From contig OX442318.1 in assembly GCA_949358305.1 (NCBI GenBank), forward strand, positions 544,501 to 608,500: a stretch of DNA of 64,000 nt, written 5' to 3'. The position numbers and the translations under genes were made by a program. Of the stretch, positions 46,049 to 59,318 are shown one piece after another (within the stretch, counting starts at the first letter, position 1; each line of letters starts with the position of its first letter). The notes under the pieces are model-generated. The model was not told where the DNA came from, searched no databases, and saw nothing but the letters and a program-made list of their open reading frames with translations. The DNA is from Strigamia acuminata (taxonomy: Eukaryota > Arthropoda > Chilopoda > Geophilomorpha > Linotaeniidae).

Positions 46049-46182
46049 AAAATGAAAAACTCGAACAAATAATTGCGAAAAAGCGAATAAAAGCCGTTAA
46101 TGACGTCACAGATAAGGGGACGAAACGAGTTCGTGCGGGCGGGTTTGGGAACCCCGTACAACATTGGCATGTTACATGACGG
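46049..46182. promoter_or_regulatory. Candidate bidirectional promoter with CRE; BICRA 5' exon
   Basis: A full CRE palindrome TGACGTCA lies at 46101-46108, with a second at 45917-45924 inside the opposing frame. On the + strand a donor (gg|gtgagt) follows 46182, and the BICRA first coding exon is preceded by an acceptor at 47743-47744. A 5' non-coding exon ending at 46182 is therefore plausible. Confidence 0.4.
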
Positions 46183-47744
46183 GTGAGTGTTTTCTGAATA
46201 TTATTTTGCTGATAAAATTTTCAGGGAAAACACAGTCTAGGCGCGCAAAGCGATCAAAGCGCCTCTTCTCTGGCTCGAAATGCACAAACCAGCGGGGGAA
46301 TGCAGCCCACAGCGCTTCCAAAACATTATCCATTCGCCGATCAAACTCGTGCGCCAATGCAACGGCCGCGCTCAGGTCGGGCCTCGGGTGCGCGAGCAGC
46401 GAGGGCCGTGCTCTATCGCACACGTACCCGACAACGAGACAACGAGCCAAAGCCCCGAACCGCCCAACTTCACGACCAATCCGCCTCTCTCTCTCGCTCT
46501 CTCTCGGTCTCTCACACATACTCTCGCGCACTCGCTCCCGACATCGCCTTTTCTCGCTTTTTATCCTTTTCTCTTTTTCCAATCTCCGTTTCGCCAAATC
46601 TCGTCTCTCCTTTCTTCGTCGCGAGCCGCTTTTGTGTTTCGCTTTGTTTCGGCGCGGCTGCCCGTTGCCTAAACGGCCGTTGCTCCGGCCCAATGCAGAT
46701 TCTCTCTCGTGTTTATCGAGACCGTGGCACCCGCGATTCAATTATTACATGTGTTTTCCCTGCTCGTATTACGGAATTGCGCGCCGTAACCAGTTCGCTA
46801 CTTTTAGGCCTAACCTAGGCCTAAAGTTTAGCCACATCTCCGTCGCGATTCGCGAGCTTGTTTTACTCTTAAAATTAAAAGGCGCTTGCGGACGGCTTAA
46901 TAAAGTGGAGAATGCTGTTTTTTCTTTGTGTTTTCTTTCCAATTTTGTTTAAAATTAAAATATTTTGATGGGCGAAAATGTGATAAAAGGGGGAAAAAAA
47001 AATGAACGTCGCAGCTTGCGCGGTTTTATGTGAATTTTATGTCGTTTTTGAATGATTCAAATGATTTAAATCGCTTCATTAATGCCGTGTGTTTTAATAT
47101 TTTATTTCTTTTTAATTGTGCCACGTTGACGTTGTAAAAAAAAGAGGGCAAATTCTTTCCCATTAAAAAGAAAAAGAAAAAAAATGAAAGAAAAAAGAAA
47201 AAACAACAACGGACAAATGGTGGCTTAGAAAGGAAGGAATAATTAATTGATAAATTATCGAGGACGTTTATTTATCGCTCGTTTGGTCCCGGTGGTGTGT
47301 TTAGAAAAATAAAGTTTTTTAGAAATGAAATTCGATATGTTTCTGCGAAAAGAAAACATTTCGTGCAAAAGAAAAAGAAAAAAAACGCACGAATGTTTAT
47401 GATGGAGCATAGTGTCAGGTAAAACCCTTTAACGACAGGAAGAAATCATAATAATAATAATAATCATAATCCTAATCTTAATATTTTTTAATTGGTTGAA
47501 TAAAAAGCTTGCTGCTTAAACGAATGTTGAGATTTGAGAATAAAAATCAACTGATTGTTGCCTGGCTTCGAAATTTGAATTTAAAAATTCTAAAAATTTA
47601 GAAAAAAAGAAAATTTAGAAGAAAAAAAATTGGAAAAATTGGAGAAGTTTGAAAATTTGAAAATTTGAAAATTCAAAATTCATGTCGGTTTGATTTGCTT
47701 GCATAAAACATAAAATAAGTCTTTTCTATCCTTTTCCTTTGTAG
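46183..47744. other. Spacer or 5' intron upstream of BICRA
   Basis: A CT-rich stretch (CTCTCTCTC) is at about 46485-46530, with AT-rich sequence after 46900. Overlapping long frames on both strands at 46.16-46.95 kb are low-complexity Arg/Ser/Glu shadows. Confidence 0.4.
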
Positions 47745-47755
47745 GCATCTCGGCA

Positions 47756-50700
47756 ATGGATGATGGTAGCCGCTGTCTTTTAGACGTGATAGGGTGCGTA
47801 CAACAATCTTGACAAAATGGCACCACAAACCCAATAAACTAATGCACCTGCTCCTAGATTCATTGCTTCGTAAAACTCTTAGTTGCATGTCTTTCAAACC
47901 AAATTGCTTTCTTGACGCTTACAACTTTTAATTTAATATTTCATCCTCAATTGTCTGCATTTTTTTCATTTTTTTTATTTTTTTTTCATTTTTTTTTATT
48001 TTTTTATTTTTATTTTTTTATATTTTTATTTTTTTTTACTTTTTACTTTATTTTTATTTGTTTATTTATTTTTACTTTTTTTTTTTGAAATTAGTGACCC
48101 ATCAGCCTTACAATCCTTCCTGGAAGAAGGGGATAATCTTGTAAGTATTTTGAGTGAGGCAATGACAAATTGACATTGGCTGCATTTGAAAATCTGGAAT
48201 TAAGTGCAGGAAAATGGAACAAAAATCGTGACAAAAAGTACAAAAATTAAATAAAACTTAGAAAAGAATAAACAGAATAATGAAAAATTGACATAAAATC
48301 ATGAAAATTGTGTAAAAACTGTCAACAAATTCTGAAAATATACCAAAAGTAACTAAAAATCATAAAAAATGTCGAAAAATGGTTAAAAGTCATAAAATAT
48401 GTGGAAAAATGGTTAAAAGTCATAAAATATGTGGAAAAATGGTTAAGTCATAAAATATGTGGAAAAATGGTTAAAAATCATAAAATATGTGGAAAAATGG
48501 TTAAAAATCATAAAATATGTGGAAAAATGGTTAAAAATCATTTAAAAAAACCTGCAAAAAAAGTTAAAAACCATAAAATATTTGCAAAAATGGATGAAAA
48601 TGAGTAAAATGCCAACCAAACTCCTAAAACAAAACCAAAACCAAACCCAAAACCAGATTTTCGAACCCAGCCACTATCCGAAATGCAAAAATAAACTAAA
48701 ACTCTTTTGCACTCCTCAGAAAAATTCGCCGTCGACGTCTCTGGATGACACGCCGCTCCAAGTGGACTTCTGCATCCGCACGAACGGCAGCCACATCCGC
48801 ACCTCGCCCACTCTCCTCAAGCAAGCGGCCGCCGCAGCCGCAGTGGCGGGCGGCCTCAACTCCTTCCAAGTGTCCGCCACGCAGACCGTGAGCACCACCG
48901 TCACCAAACAAGCCGTCTGCTCCACACAGGCGCCCTCGCCCTCGCCCGCTTACCACCAGCCCGCCACCTCGCCCCAGATCACCCACATCACCCAACTCGG
49001 CCACTCGCCGCTCAACTCCCGCAATGCCACCCCCACCTCGTCCACCCACTCGCCCGCACCCTCTCCTTTCTCAGTTCCTAGTCGATCGCCCGCTCAACCC
49101 ATCCCGTCGCCGTCCCCGTCCACCCAGAACAAATCGCCCGTGCACGCCCCGCCCAGCAAGTCGCCCCTCGCCCACCAACAGCAGCAGCAACAGCAGCAAC
49201 AGCCCGTTGTCCAGTTCGTGTCGACGGCGCAGGCCCGCAGCGTGAAGCCCATCCAGCCCAAGCAGCCGCACCTGCTGCCCAAGCCGGCCGTTGGCGCCGG
49301 CGCCGCGAACGGCATGCAGTTCGCCAAGAACCGCAACCACGCCGTGAGCCCGCAACCCAGCCACAGCCAGCTGGTCATCAACCAAGCCGGCCACCAGCCG
49401 GCCGCGCACGCCGCCATGCTGCCGAACGCGAGCGTGACGTCGGCCGGCACGCTGCTGCTCAACCACCACATCCTGGGCCTGGCGCACAACCCCATCCTCA
49501 TCCAGGGCAACGCGGGCGGCATCCAGAACCTGCAACTGCTCATGCGGCCGCAGCAGACGACGGGCGGGCCCACGCCGCAAGGCCAACAACCAACAAGCAA
49601 CAACCAGACGGCGCTCATGGCCGCGCTGCAAGTGCAGAACCAGGCGGCGCAGCAGGCGCTGCTCAACCACAACAAGGGCCAGACGATGGTCATCCCGACG
49701 GGGCTGCAGCAGCACAACAAGCCCGCCAACGTGCTCGTGAACGCGGCCGGCCAACAGATCCACCTGCAGCAGATCCAGACGCCGCAAGGGCCCATCACGA
49801 TCGCCATCACGCCGCAGCAGCTGCGCGGCATCCAGCAGGCGGGAGTGGGAGTCGGCGCACAGGGGCCCGCGATGCTGCAAGGCGTGGCGCTCTCGCAGGC
49901 CACGAGTCTTCCGGCCGGAGTGGTGCTCAACCGGCAGGTGCTGGAGCAGCGGCAGTCGGTGAAGGCGCCCGGCGTGAACCTGGAGGAGCTGCTCAAGCAG
50001 GCGGGCATCGTGCCGGCCGACACGCTGAGCGCGCAGCCGCAGATGCTGATCCCGACGTCGCGGGCCAACTCGCAGCTCATCACGCAGCTGCAGCAGCCGA
50101 TCACGCAGCTGCAGCAGTCGGGGCCGGCAGTCGGCCAGCAGGTCAAGCTGTCGATCGCGCAGGACGGCAGCGTGTTCCTGCAGCGGCCGATGGTGACGAT
50201 GGCGCCGTCGGGGGGCAGCGAGTCGGTGCTGATGCAGCGGTTGGGCGCGCAGCAGATGCAGCAGCAGATCCAGATCCCCATCTCGGTGCCGGTGAGCTCG
50301 GCGGGGTCCGTGGACGCCGGATCGCCGCTGCTGCCGTTGACGGTGCAGAACATTAACTTGTCGGCGCCGCAGACTCAGTTGTTTTCCATCGCGTCGGGTG
50401 CGGCGACGACGGCGAGCGTCGTGGACGTGCAGGGGGGCGGCCAGTTGGCGGCGCAGCATTCCGTGTTGGCGCAGGCGTTGAGCCAGAAAGCGGGCCAAGT
50501 GGATTTGGTGAGTTCGACGGCGACGGTGGCGTCGATCGCGCAGCCGGTGTCTTCGTCGGTGGCGAGCGTCGCGAATGGAGCGGCTGTGATAAAAAGTGAA
50601 ACGACTAATGTGTTGTTGGCCAGTGCGCCCATCACGGCCATTCCGGCCGGACAGAAGTTACAAACTATTCAGCTCAGTCCTCAGAATCAAGAAGTAACCA

Positions 50701-53700
50701 ATTCACTCATCGACACTCTTTGTCCTTATCGGTCGTGAATGAATGAATGAATGCTACAAATTGTTACGTTTTGGCCGTTTTCATCAGCTGGATTTTTAAT
50801 TAATTTAACAAGCTAAAAATGGCGTTTTTTCTTGTTAAACGTTGCAAATTTTGTGCATGAAATTACATTTTTTGGTCTAAAAAGTTAATTTTAACTTGGA
50901 CGGTGCAATTTTTGTGCATGAAATTACATTTTTTTTGTCTAAAAAGTTAATTTGAGCTTGGACGGTGCAATTTTTGTGCATAAAAATACATTTTTTTGTC
51001 TTAAAAGTTAATTTTAGCTTGGACGGTGCAATTTTTGTGCATAAAATTAATTTTTTTTGTCTAAAAAGTTAATTTTAGCTTGGACGGTGCAATTTTTGTG
51101 CATAAAAATACATGTTTTTGTCTAAAAAGTTGATTTTAACTTGGACGGTGCAATTTTTGTGCATGAAATTACATTTTCTTTGTCTAAAAAGTTAATTTTA
51201 GCTTGGACGGTGCAATTTTTGTGCATAAAAATACATTTTTCTTGTGTAAAAAGTAAAATTTTTGTCTAAAAATGTGCTTTATAGACCGGCGATCCGTTTT
51301 TCTAGCTTAAATTTGCAATTGTTCTGCATAAAATTAATTTATTCTCGTCTAACTTAAGCCCGGAACGTTCAATTTCAGTCAAAAAATATTTTTTTTCGAG
51401 CTGAAAAACTGCATTTTCTTGAATTTTCTTGCATTTTCTTCACGATCACGACCGATATCGAAATAATACAAGTCATGCACTCACCAATAATCCCTTTTTG
51501 AATCATTTTCAGATTCTTCAAAAAGTGCAAGCTCAACTGCGCACTTTGTCCACCCAGAAAACACACACCCCGCAACAGCGGCAAATGATCCAACAGTTGC
51601 AGGCAACTCAACAGAAAATTCTCGCGCAAGGCAAAGTGATTTCCATTCAACAAGCACCTGCAAATACCCTTCAACTAGTAAACTAACCGAAACCAAACGC
51701 CAAACGCCATCGATTCATTCACTCATTCACTCTTTCCTCAGATCCAGCAACAGGCGACGCTGAGGCCGATGACTACCATGACCACGATGACCACGAGCAC
51801 CGTGAACGTGTCGCCGAAAAACAACACGAGCACGAGCACGAGTAGCAACACGAACGTCCACTTGTCCAACCTCCTGAAGCAGGCGCCGGCCAACTTGAAG
51901 GCGACCAACGTGTCCAACTGCACGCCCGCGCACGTGGCCGCCACCGCCACGCACATCAAGGTGGGAAACCAGTTGGTCACCATGACGACGCAGCAAAGAC
52001 AGACGATCCAGCAGTTTCTTAAGGCGCTCACGCCCGAGCAGCAGCAACTTTATTCGTCGCAAAACAAACCCGCCGTTATACTCAAACTGCAACAGCAGAC
52101 TCAGCCGACGGGCACGGCCGTGTCTATTGGTCAGCCCACGCCTATTGCACCCGCGCCTGCGCCCGCACCGCCGCAAATTGCTGTAACCACGTCCAATACG
52201 GGAGGACTACTCGTTATACAGGTGATATGACACATTTTCTTCTCGCAAGATTTGATAAAACATCGAGAGATTTATCGAGAAATCATGAAATATTACGAGA
52301 TTTATCGAGAAATCATGAAATATTACGAGATTTATCGAGAAATCATGAAATATTACGAGATTTATCGAGAAATCATGAAATATTACGAGATTTATCGAGA
52401 AATCATGAAATATCACGAGATTTTTGGAGACTTCATGAAATATCACGAGATTTTTAGAGATTTCATAAAATATCACGAGATTTATCGAGAAATCATGAAA
52501 TATTACGAAATTTATCGAGAAATCATGAAATATTACGAGATTTATCGAGAAATCATGAAATATCACGAGATTTTTGGAGACTTTATGAAATATCACGAGA
52601 TTTTTAGAGATTTCATGAAATATCACGAGATTTATCGAGAAATCATGAAATATTACGAAATTTATCGAGAAATCATGAAATATTACGAGATTTATCGATA
52701 AATCATGAAATATCACGAGATTTTTGGAGACTTTATGAAATATCACGAGATTTTTAGAGATTTCATGAAATATCACGAGATTTTTAGAGATTTCATGAAA
52801 TATCACGAGATTTATCGAGAAATCATGAAATATTACGAGATTTATCGATAAATCATGAAATATCACGCGATTTTTGGAGACTTTATGAAATATCACGAGA
52901 TTTTTAGAGATTTCATAAAATATCACGAGATTTATGGAGATTTTATGGAAATTTATGATTTGAAAAAATAAATAGATTTGAAACAAATTAAGTGAATTAA
53001 TCAGAACATGCAATGAAATGCAAATGCAATCGTTCCTGTTTTAAAATTTTTCTTTTTCGTTAAATTGCAGACTATCGGGAAAGGACTCGCCCAAGTGAAA
53101 TCAATTGTACCTGCTATCGTTCAAGATCAACAAAACAGAGGTGTGAAACGGCCCGCGCCGTCTCTCGTCACTCAGGGAACTCCGTAAGCTAATTAGTCGT
53201 TGGGTTTGAATTACATTAATTAAACGAATCGATTTTCTCGTAGAATCCAACAACAACTGACGGCCGATCAAAATGGTGCTCTTAAAACCGATTGTAAAAT
53301 GCCGTTTCGCTCGGTCAAAGATGCGTGTCGTCGGCTCTTGAAGTATCACGTGTTTAACAGCAAAACTCCCACTCCTTCCCAATTGATGAATGGTTTGTTT
53401 GAAAATCAATAAATACATTCAACAACATTTCATTCTCAACATTCTTATTCATTTTTATTCATTTTTAGCCGATAGACAGTTTGAAACGGTGTCGGAACAC
53501 TTGCTACACAAAGCTCGGAAGGTGTTTAGTACTTACAGGTGTTTGTTACTCAAGGAAAGCGTGGTACGTTGATTTAATTTTTTTTTAAATATATATTTTC
53601 AATTAATGCTCGTTGTTTTACAGCGGCAACATTCGTCGGCCGAAGTGTTAATGCTCAATAAATTATTTGTGGAAGACGAAAAAACACAACTCCAAAACGA

Positions 53701-55503
53701 TAAAGACGACGTGAAACAAGGAAAAGGTATCGTTTCGAAGCCTGTGTTGTGTATTGGGTAGAAGAATGGCCATATCGCACGGGCACATTGCAATTACAAT
53801 GCGATTTCTGCAAGTAAACTTCTGAAATGCCAATTTTATATGCGAAAATACAAATTTTGTGCGCAAGAATACCAATATCACGTTTAAAAATGCCAATTTC
53901 ACGTTTAAAAATGCCAATTTCACGTTTAAAAATGCCAATTTCACGTTTAAAAATGCCAATTTCACGTGTAAAAATGCCATTTTTTATGCAAAAATGCCAT
54001 TTTGTGTGCAAAAATGCCAATTTCTCGTGTAAAAATGCCATTGTGTGTGTAAAAATGCCATTTCACGTGTAAAAATGCCATTATGTGTGTAAAAATGCCA
54101 TTTTACGTGTAAAAATGCCATTTTACGTGTAAAAATGCCATTTTACGTGTAAAAATGCCATTTTACGTGTAAAAATGCCACTTTGTGTGCTAAATTGAAC
54201 CTAAATGTGACCAAAAAATGCAGAAATCGCTTTTTCATGTATTTTTCCAACGGAATTGCGATAAATTCGAGTCCCGGATTGGCAATCTTAACATAACAAT
54301 ATCAGACCCACTCGCTAAAATAAAAAATATAAAAAAAAAAAAAAATAATTATATTTATTGTTCATATAGAAAAATGTTTCTTTTATGTACTCGTCAATTC
54401 GTTCAAAATTACATTTAAAAAAAAAACAAACAAAAAGAAAGAAAAAAGAAGTGCCGGGGGCCTCGGATGGGCCGTTACATTAATTGATCTCGCGAGTCGA
54501 TACTGCACCTTGCACGTGCGCCACCTGTTGGCCTCGGGCAGCGTGCGAGTGCAGGCGGGATGAGGGTGCGCCATGCCGTGCGGGATGCGTTCGTGCCTCA
54601 GTGACAACACATTGCGCTTGTTGATGCGCTATTAACCCGTCGCTCATACGTTTTTTTATTATTTATTTATTATTTTTAGAACTGAACCTGCCTCCGCTGC
54701 CCCCGCACTGGATACACAAGATGGACGCCGTGTCGGAAGACTCCAAGATGTCCGTGTGCGTGGCTACCACGTTCGCGGCCACGTGCGCCAGCACAGTGAC
54801 CACGACCGTGCACACGGCGCCCCTCTCGTCGCCGTCCTCGAAAAGCAAGCCGCGCGATGCCACCAACTACGACGAATGGGCCGAAATCCAGAAAGAACTC
54901 GAAATGTACGACGAACCGTCCGAACCGCCCGCGCCGCCCGAGCCGCCGGACGCCGAAACGCCCGTCAAGCGCGAGGAACACGTGATGGACGCCGAGTGGG
55001 GCGACGTGGCGAGGCTCAGCGAATCGGAAGCGGCCGTCGAGAGCATCCTCATGCCCCTGGGCAGCGATAACGCCGAGAATTTGACGGACATCGACGAGTT
55101 CGAGCCGAGTTACGCGGCCAGCGACAGCAAATCGGACGAGGAGCCGGAACGGGAGGACGGGGAGGAGGAGGAAAGGGAGGACGACGAGGAGGAGGAGGAG
55201 GACGAGGGCGAAGAAGAGGATAAGCTGCTCGCGGGCCCCCTGGTGGCGGGCGGCGAGGAGCTGAACGCGCAAGTGGAGAGCGCCATCAACAGCATCTTGC
55301 ACCTGCAACAAAAGGAGGAGGAGGAGTTCGATGAATACATGGACGGCGAGTACGAGTTGGAGGAGGAGGAGAAGGACAAAGAGGGGGTTTTGAGCGCGGT
55401 GAATGAGGACGCGAGCATGGAGTACGACGGCGGCGCGGCCATCTCGCTGGACACGCAGGAAATGGACGCGGCGTTGGAGGAGGCGGTCAAGAGCATTATG
55501 TGA
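47756..55503 (+). CDS. BICRA: BRD4-interacting chromatin-remodelling complex protein (GLTSCR1)
   Basis: The defining subunit of the non-canonical BAF (GBAF/ncBAF) chromatin remodeller. Ten exons: 47756-47793, 48095-48140, 48720-50693, 51513-51677, 51742-52221, 53071-53183, 53244-53392, 53469-53563, 53624-53726 and 54680-55503, about 1328 residues. The N-terminus MDDGSRCLLDVIGDPSALQ matches vertebrate BICRA. A long Gln/Ala/Pro-rich region follows, with poly-Gln and a NLEELLKQAGIVPADTL motif. The conserved GLTSCR domain runs from KMPFRSVKDACRRLLKYHVF through FETVSEHLLHKARKVFSTYR and SSAEVLMLNKLFVEDEK to LPPLPPHWIHKM. An acidic tail (Asp/Glu-rich) ends the protein. All junctions keep frame. Exon 3 is strongly GC-rich beside AT-rich introns. 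Poly(A) signal at 55772-55777. Confidence 0.93.
48370..48600. repeat. 30-bp minisatellite in BICRA intron 2
   Basis: About seven copies of a unit of about 30 bp: cataaaatatgtggaaaaat followed by ggttaaaaat. Confidence 0.9.
50860..51250. repeat. 61-bp minisatellite in BICRA intron 3
   Basis: Six copies spaced 61-62 bp, marked by cttggacggtgcaattttt at about 50895, 50957, 51018, 51079, 51140 and 51202. Confidence 0.95.
52240..52960. repeat. 30-bp minisatellite with 180-bp higher-order repeat, BICRA intron 5
   Basis: About 24 copies of a 30-bp unit (atcatgaaatattacgagat + ttatcgagaa). Three unit variants (tatcgag, ttggagact, ttagagatt) recur in a 180-bp higher-order pattern. Because 30 bp is ten codons, a 268-residue frame on the - strand and frames of up to 149 residues on the + strand stay open. 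Confidence 0.95.
53825..54190. repeat. 21-bp minisatellite in BICRA intron 9
   Basis: About 17 copies of aaaatgccattttacgtgt-aa and variants with ttcacgttt or tgtgtgc. Confidence 0.95.
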
Positions 55504-58500
55504 TTTTATTAGTCGAAACGAAACGAAACGAGTGCCAAAGAAGGAATCACCTCGACAAATCTCAGGGTTACATTTTGCTACGATTAATTTATAAGAAATG
55601 TGAAAGAAAGAGAAAGAAAGAAAGAAATGAAATTGATTCGTTATTTCATCGTTTGGCGGCGTGTTGTCATACTTTTACTTTACTATTGATTATTATTATT
55701 ATTATTTTTGTGTTCGATACGGCCGGTGCTGCTGTTAATGGTGATCAAATGAGAATGTGAATAATTCTGTAAATAAAACGAAATATTGTGTTTACTATTT
55801 ATTTATTTATCTCTCTTTCTTTTTTCGTTGTTTTTGTTTTGTTTTTCTTTCTTTCCGCCAGATGGAGTTGACCGATTTTTTGCGGAATTTCCATAGAAAT
55901 AGATATTTCCTTCGCCGGGAGCTTATTTTAAATGCAAATATAAAGATGACTAGTGCTTTTATATGAAAAGGATTACGAGATTTTTGCATTAAATTTCGGT
56001 TTGTTTTTGTATATGACGTCATTTCACAATGATTAATAAAATAACGGACGTTGATTGGCGCATGTGCCATCGTTCGACAAACAAAGAAGGAAATCAAATA
56101 ATATAAAAAAAATGGATTCTGGACGAGGAAAAAGCAAAAGAGGTGAAAGTTTTATCTTCCGCGTAGTGGAGGATTCGAAAGTTTGATCTTCTACGGAGTG
56201 GAGGGCTCGAAAGTTTGAAAATCGATAGTGATAACCTCGGACGGGCGAAAGTGAAGAAAGTGTTTGGGCGCCATTTTCAAAATGTGAAAGTAAGAAGAAA
56301 AACGCAATTCCTTTTTTTTTGTTTTTTTTTAAGAGTTGAACAAATTAAGCTCTGTGACTATTTTTATTTCACATTATAGTACAAGTGTCTAAACAGTTAC
56401 AGATTGCATAATTGAAGAATTAGAAAACACATGAGAAATAAACAAATTGATCGTCCTCGAACGGATTGGGCGAACGTACTGGGTTGACGACGGTGAACAG
56501 AAACCGCGAGCATTTGACCTCGTTTGACCGCACAAAAACACCCGTGACACCTGTGATGCGAGTCGAATTTGAGACAAAATAAATGGGAGTTGCGTGCGGT
56601 CAAATGCGGCGAAAATACGCGAATATTGAGCCACGAATTAGGAATTTAAGGAAAAGTGTATTGCTGAAGGTTAATCTGTGGGTTCAACCATCATCCCGAG
56701 CACGGACCCAACATTTTAAAAAAAAGATAGAAATATATACAACAATAAATAAATAAATAAATAAATAAATAAATAGAAATAAATAAAAATGAAAATCATT
56801 TTGAGGGAAAAAGGGAAATAAAAGTTTTGTACTTCAAACATTGCGCAATGAAAATGAAATGAACGTATACAAATGGTCAAGCACAGAATTTTATTTTTAT
56901 TTTTATTTTATTTAAAATCTCTTTTCCCAAAAAATGACACATTGATATGTTGGATACGAGCGGACACTGAGAACGAACAAATATTGCACGATTAAGTAGA
57001 ATATGATACAACGGGGCTCGAGTGTTGTCTCCTCACTTGTCGAAGAGAGCGGGCCGTGCAGCTCGGTTTTTACACTTTGTAGTTCACTTGTGCGTCGCGT
57101 GTTACGTCACGAGAGCAACGTGGCCGCCGTTCACAAGTGGGGTGGAAAGTGGTAAAATCGAGATACACGATTATTAATGTCTCCCCGCTCTACTCATCTT
57201 TTCACAACTCACTCCATCGTAATATTCAACCGCTTGAATCACCCGACTCAATCGCTGAAATAATTACAATTTAAATCAAGTGGGCAATTCAAGAAGATGA
57301 AAATAAAAAATTTTTAAAACCCGTATCGAAATGCACTTCCGGCTTGTTTTTTAGGGTTAGCCACCAAACCGGAAGTTCGGCATTTTGGAAACGAGTGAGG
57401 AACATGCGGTGACGAGACAAAAAAGTGCATTCTACACAAAAACACAACTCACAAATTGTTTTTTTTTGTTTTTGTTTTTTTTTTCTTGTTTCTCCGTTTT
57501 TCTAAACATCTACAAAACAATTGTTTTTGTTTCATCTTCGTTTGTTAAATTGAGCTTTCTAAGAGAATCATCACAAAGACACGTGAAAAGGTGACACTTT
57601 GTTTGTATTTTTTTTTTTTGCTTTTTTTCCTTCAAATATAGAAATATTATTATTATAATTATTAATTATTATTTGTTTATTAGTATCATAATAATTATTG
57701 TTTATTTTATTATTATTATTATTAGTTATTTCTAAAGAAAAAACAAACAAAAATCCATTCATGGTAAAATATGGAGCTGCGATTTCACACACAAAATGGC
57801 GAAATCTCATGGTGATTCTCTCGGTATGTATTTATTTTCATTTTTTCTTTTTTTATTCGTTTTTAATTATTCTCTATCAAGAAAATGAGAGGGTTGCTAT
57901 AAAAATGTAAAAAATTTTGTGCATATCTAGGTAAAATTAGACTAGCCACACTCAACTCGCGTTTTCTTTAAATTAAAAATTAATTTCTCCTTTTTTCACA
58001 TTTTTTTTTTACCTCTTTTAAATATTGCGATTTATTTATCCCATTTTTACGATTTTAAATTTTAATAAATTCCATATTTCTTTTTTTTTTAAGTTTAGTT
58101 TAGTTCACGCTTTTCTTTCACGACTAAACCAAAAAACCAACAATTTCTACATTTTACTTGAGCCCCAAATTGACTTTGATGTCGTCTCAGCAAACAAACC
58201 AAATATAAATAAATTAAATAAATATACATAAATAAATAAACATCTTTAAACACAGCAATTAAATAGGAATGTACAACCATTTTTTGTACTTTAAGTAACA
58301 AAAAACTGACTAGAAATTAATTCAAACACAATTAAAATAAATCTATGATAAATAAATAACTAAATTTAAAATAAATAAATAAATTTGCATTTCTGGAGTC
58401 TGTTCCTAGTGACAACAACACTGAATAAAATTAATGAAAAGAAGAATTGGAAAGTCGCGCAAATACGAGCAAATATTGCTTTTCTTTTCTTTTTTCTTTT

Positions 58501-59318
58501 TTCTTTCTTTTCGTTCGAGTCCACCAAGTGGGGCGTCGGAGTTGTTTAGTTTCCATTCTTTGGGGTTAGGGGGCAACGGGCAACGGTAAATCTACGTGTT
58601 TAAAACTCGACTTAAGTTAAACGTTCCATTAAACGAGATATGTGACCGTCCACGTGTCAATCTTTCCTTGTCAATCCATCGTTTGAGAGAGTATGCAGAA
58701 CTGACCACCCCCTCGCGCGAGGGGCGGGCGGGGCAGGGGCTGGGGGACCACGGGCGCAGCAGCAACGCTCGACGTCACGTAAAAGACCACCACACTTGTT
58801 GGGAGGACCCCGGTCCCGAGTAAACGCCCCCCTCCCAGAACAAACGACGTGTGAATGAGCAAAAAGGGGCAACGACGGGGGGTTGTGAGTTTGGGGGGGT
58901 CCAGGCACTCAGCAGACGGTCGTGTGACTTCATCTGTACAAAGAACGTTTTTTTTTTCGCTTTTTTTTCGAGGGGGGTGCATAGCGAGTGAGGGGCGGTG
59001 GATACCGTGTGACGTCATGGATGATATGTCTAAATATGCTATGAGGATATTTGAATGGAGAGAAACGAGTCTCTCATCAGGCACCTTGGCTGTGGGATTT
59101 TTTTTGGGTTTTTTTTTGGTTTTTTTGGTTTTTTTTGGTTTTTTTTTGGTTTTTTTTCGTTGATGGATTTTGTTTTTTTTTTAAGTGGGGGGATGAATGA
59201 GTGGAGGGGGTAAATCGTTGAATTGAAGGGTTTTTGAATTATTGTTTAATTTGTTTTTTTTTGTTGTTTTTTGGTTTTTTTTTTTATTTTTTTTTAGATG
59301 TGTGTGTTTTTGCCCAAC
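55504..59318. other. Spacer between BICRA and the Onecut gene
   Basis: BICRA 3' UTR at the left. The right part probably contains the Onecut 3' UTR. AT-rich with A/T homopolymers, a GC-rich patch at about 58700-58900, a T/G run at about 59098-59160, and a TAAA run at about 56750-56775. A short frame beginning MDSGRGKSKRG at 56112 ends at a gtgaaag donor-like site, but I find no partner exon. Confidence 0.45.
55772..55777 (+). terminator. BICRA polyadenylation signal
   Basis: AATAAA about 270 nt after the BICRA stop codon. Confidence 0.5.

Noticed and set aside
46172-46741. 189-residue Arg/Glu-rich - strand frame and a 262-residue + strand frame overlapping it
   Set aside because: Both are driven by a CT/GA-rich simple-sequence stretch; neither has motifs or splice partners.
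49071-50498. Long - strand frames (475 and 419 residues) opposite BICRA exon 3
   Set aside because: Shadows of a GC-rich coding exon; Arg/His- and Cys/Trp-rich composition with no domain.
52207-53013. 268-residue - strand frame of FHDFSINLVI-type decapeptides
   Set aside because: It is read through a 30-bp tandem array inside a BICRA intron; frames are open on both strands for the same reason.
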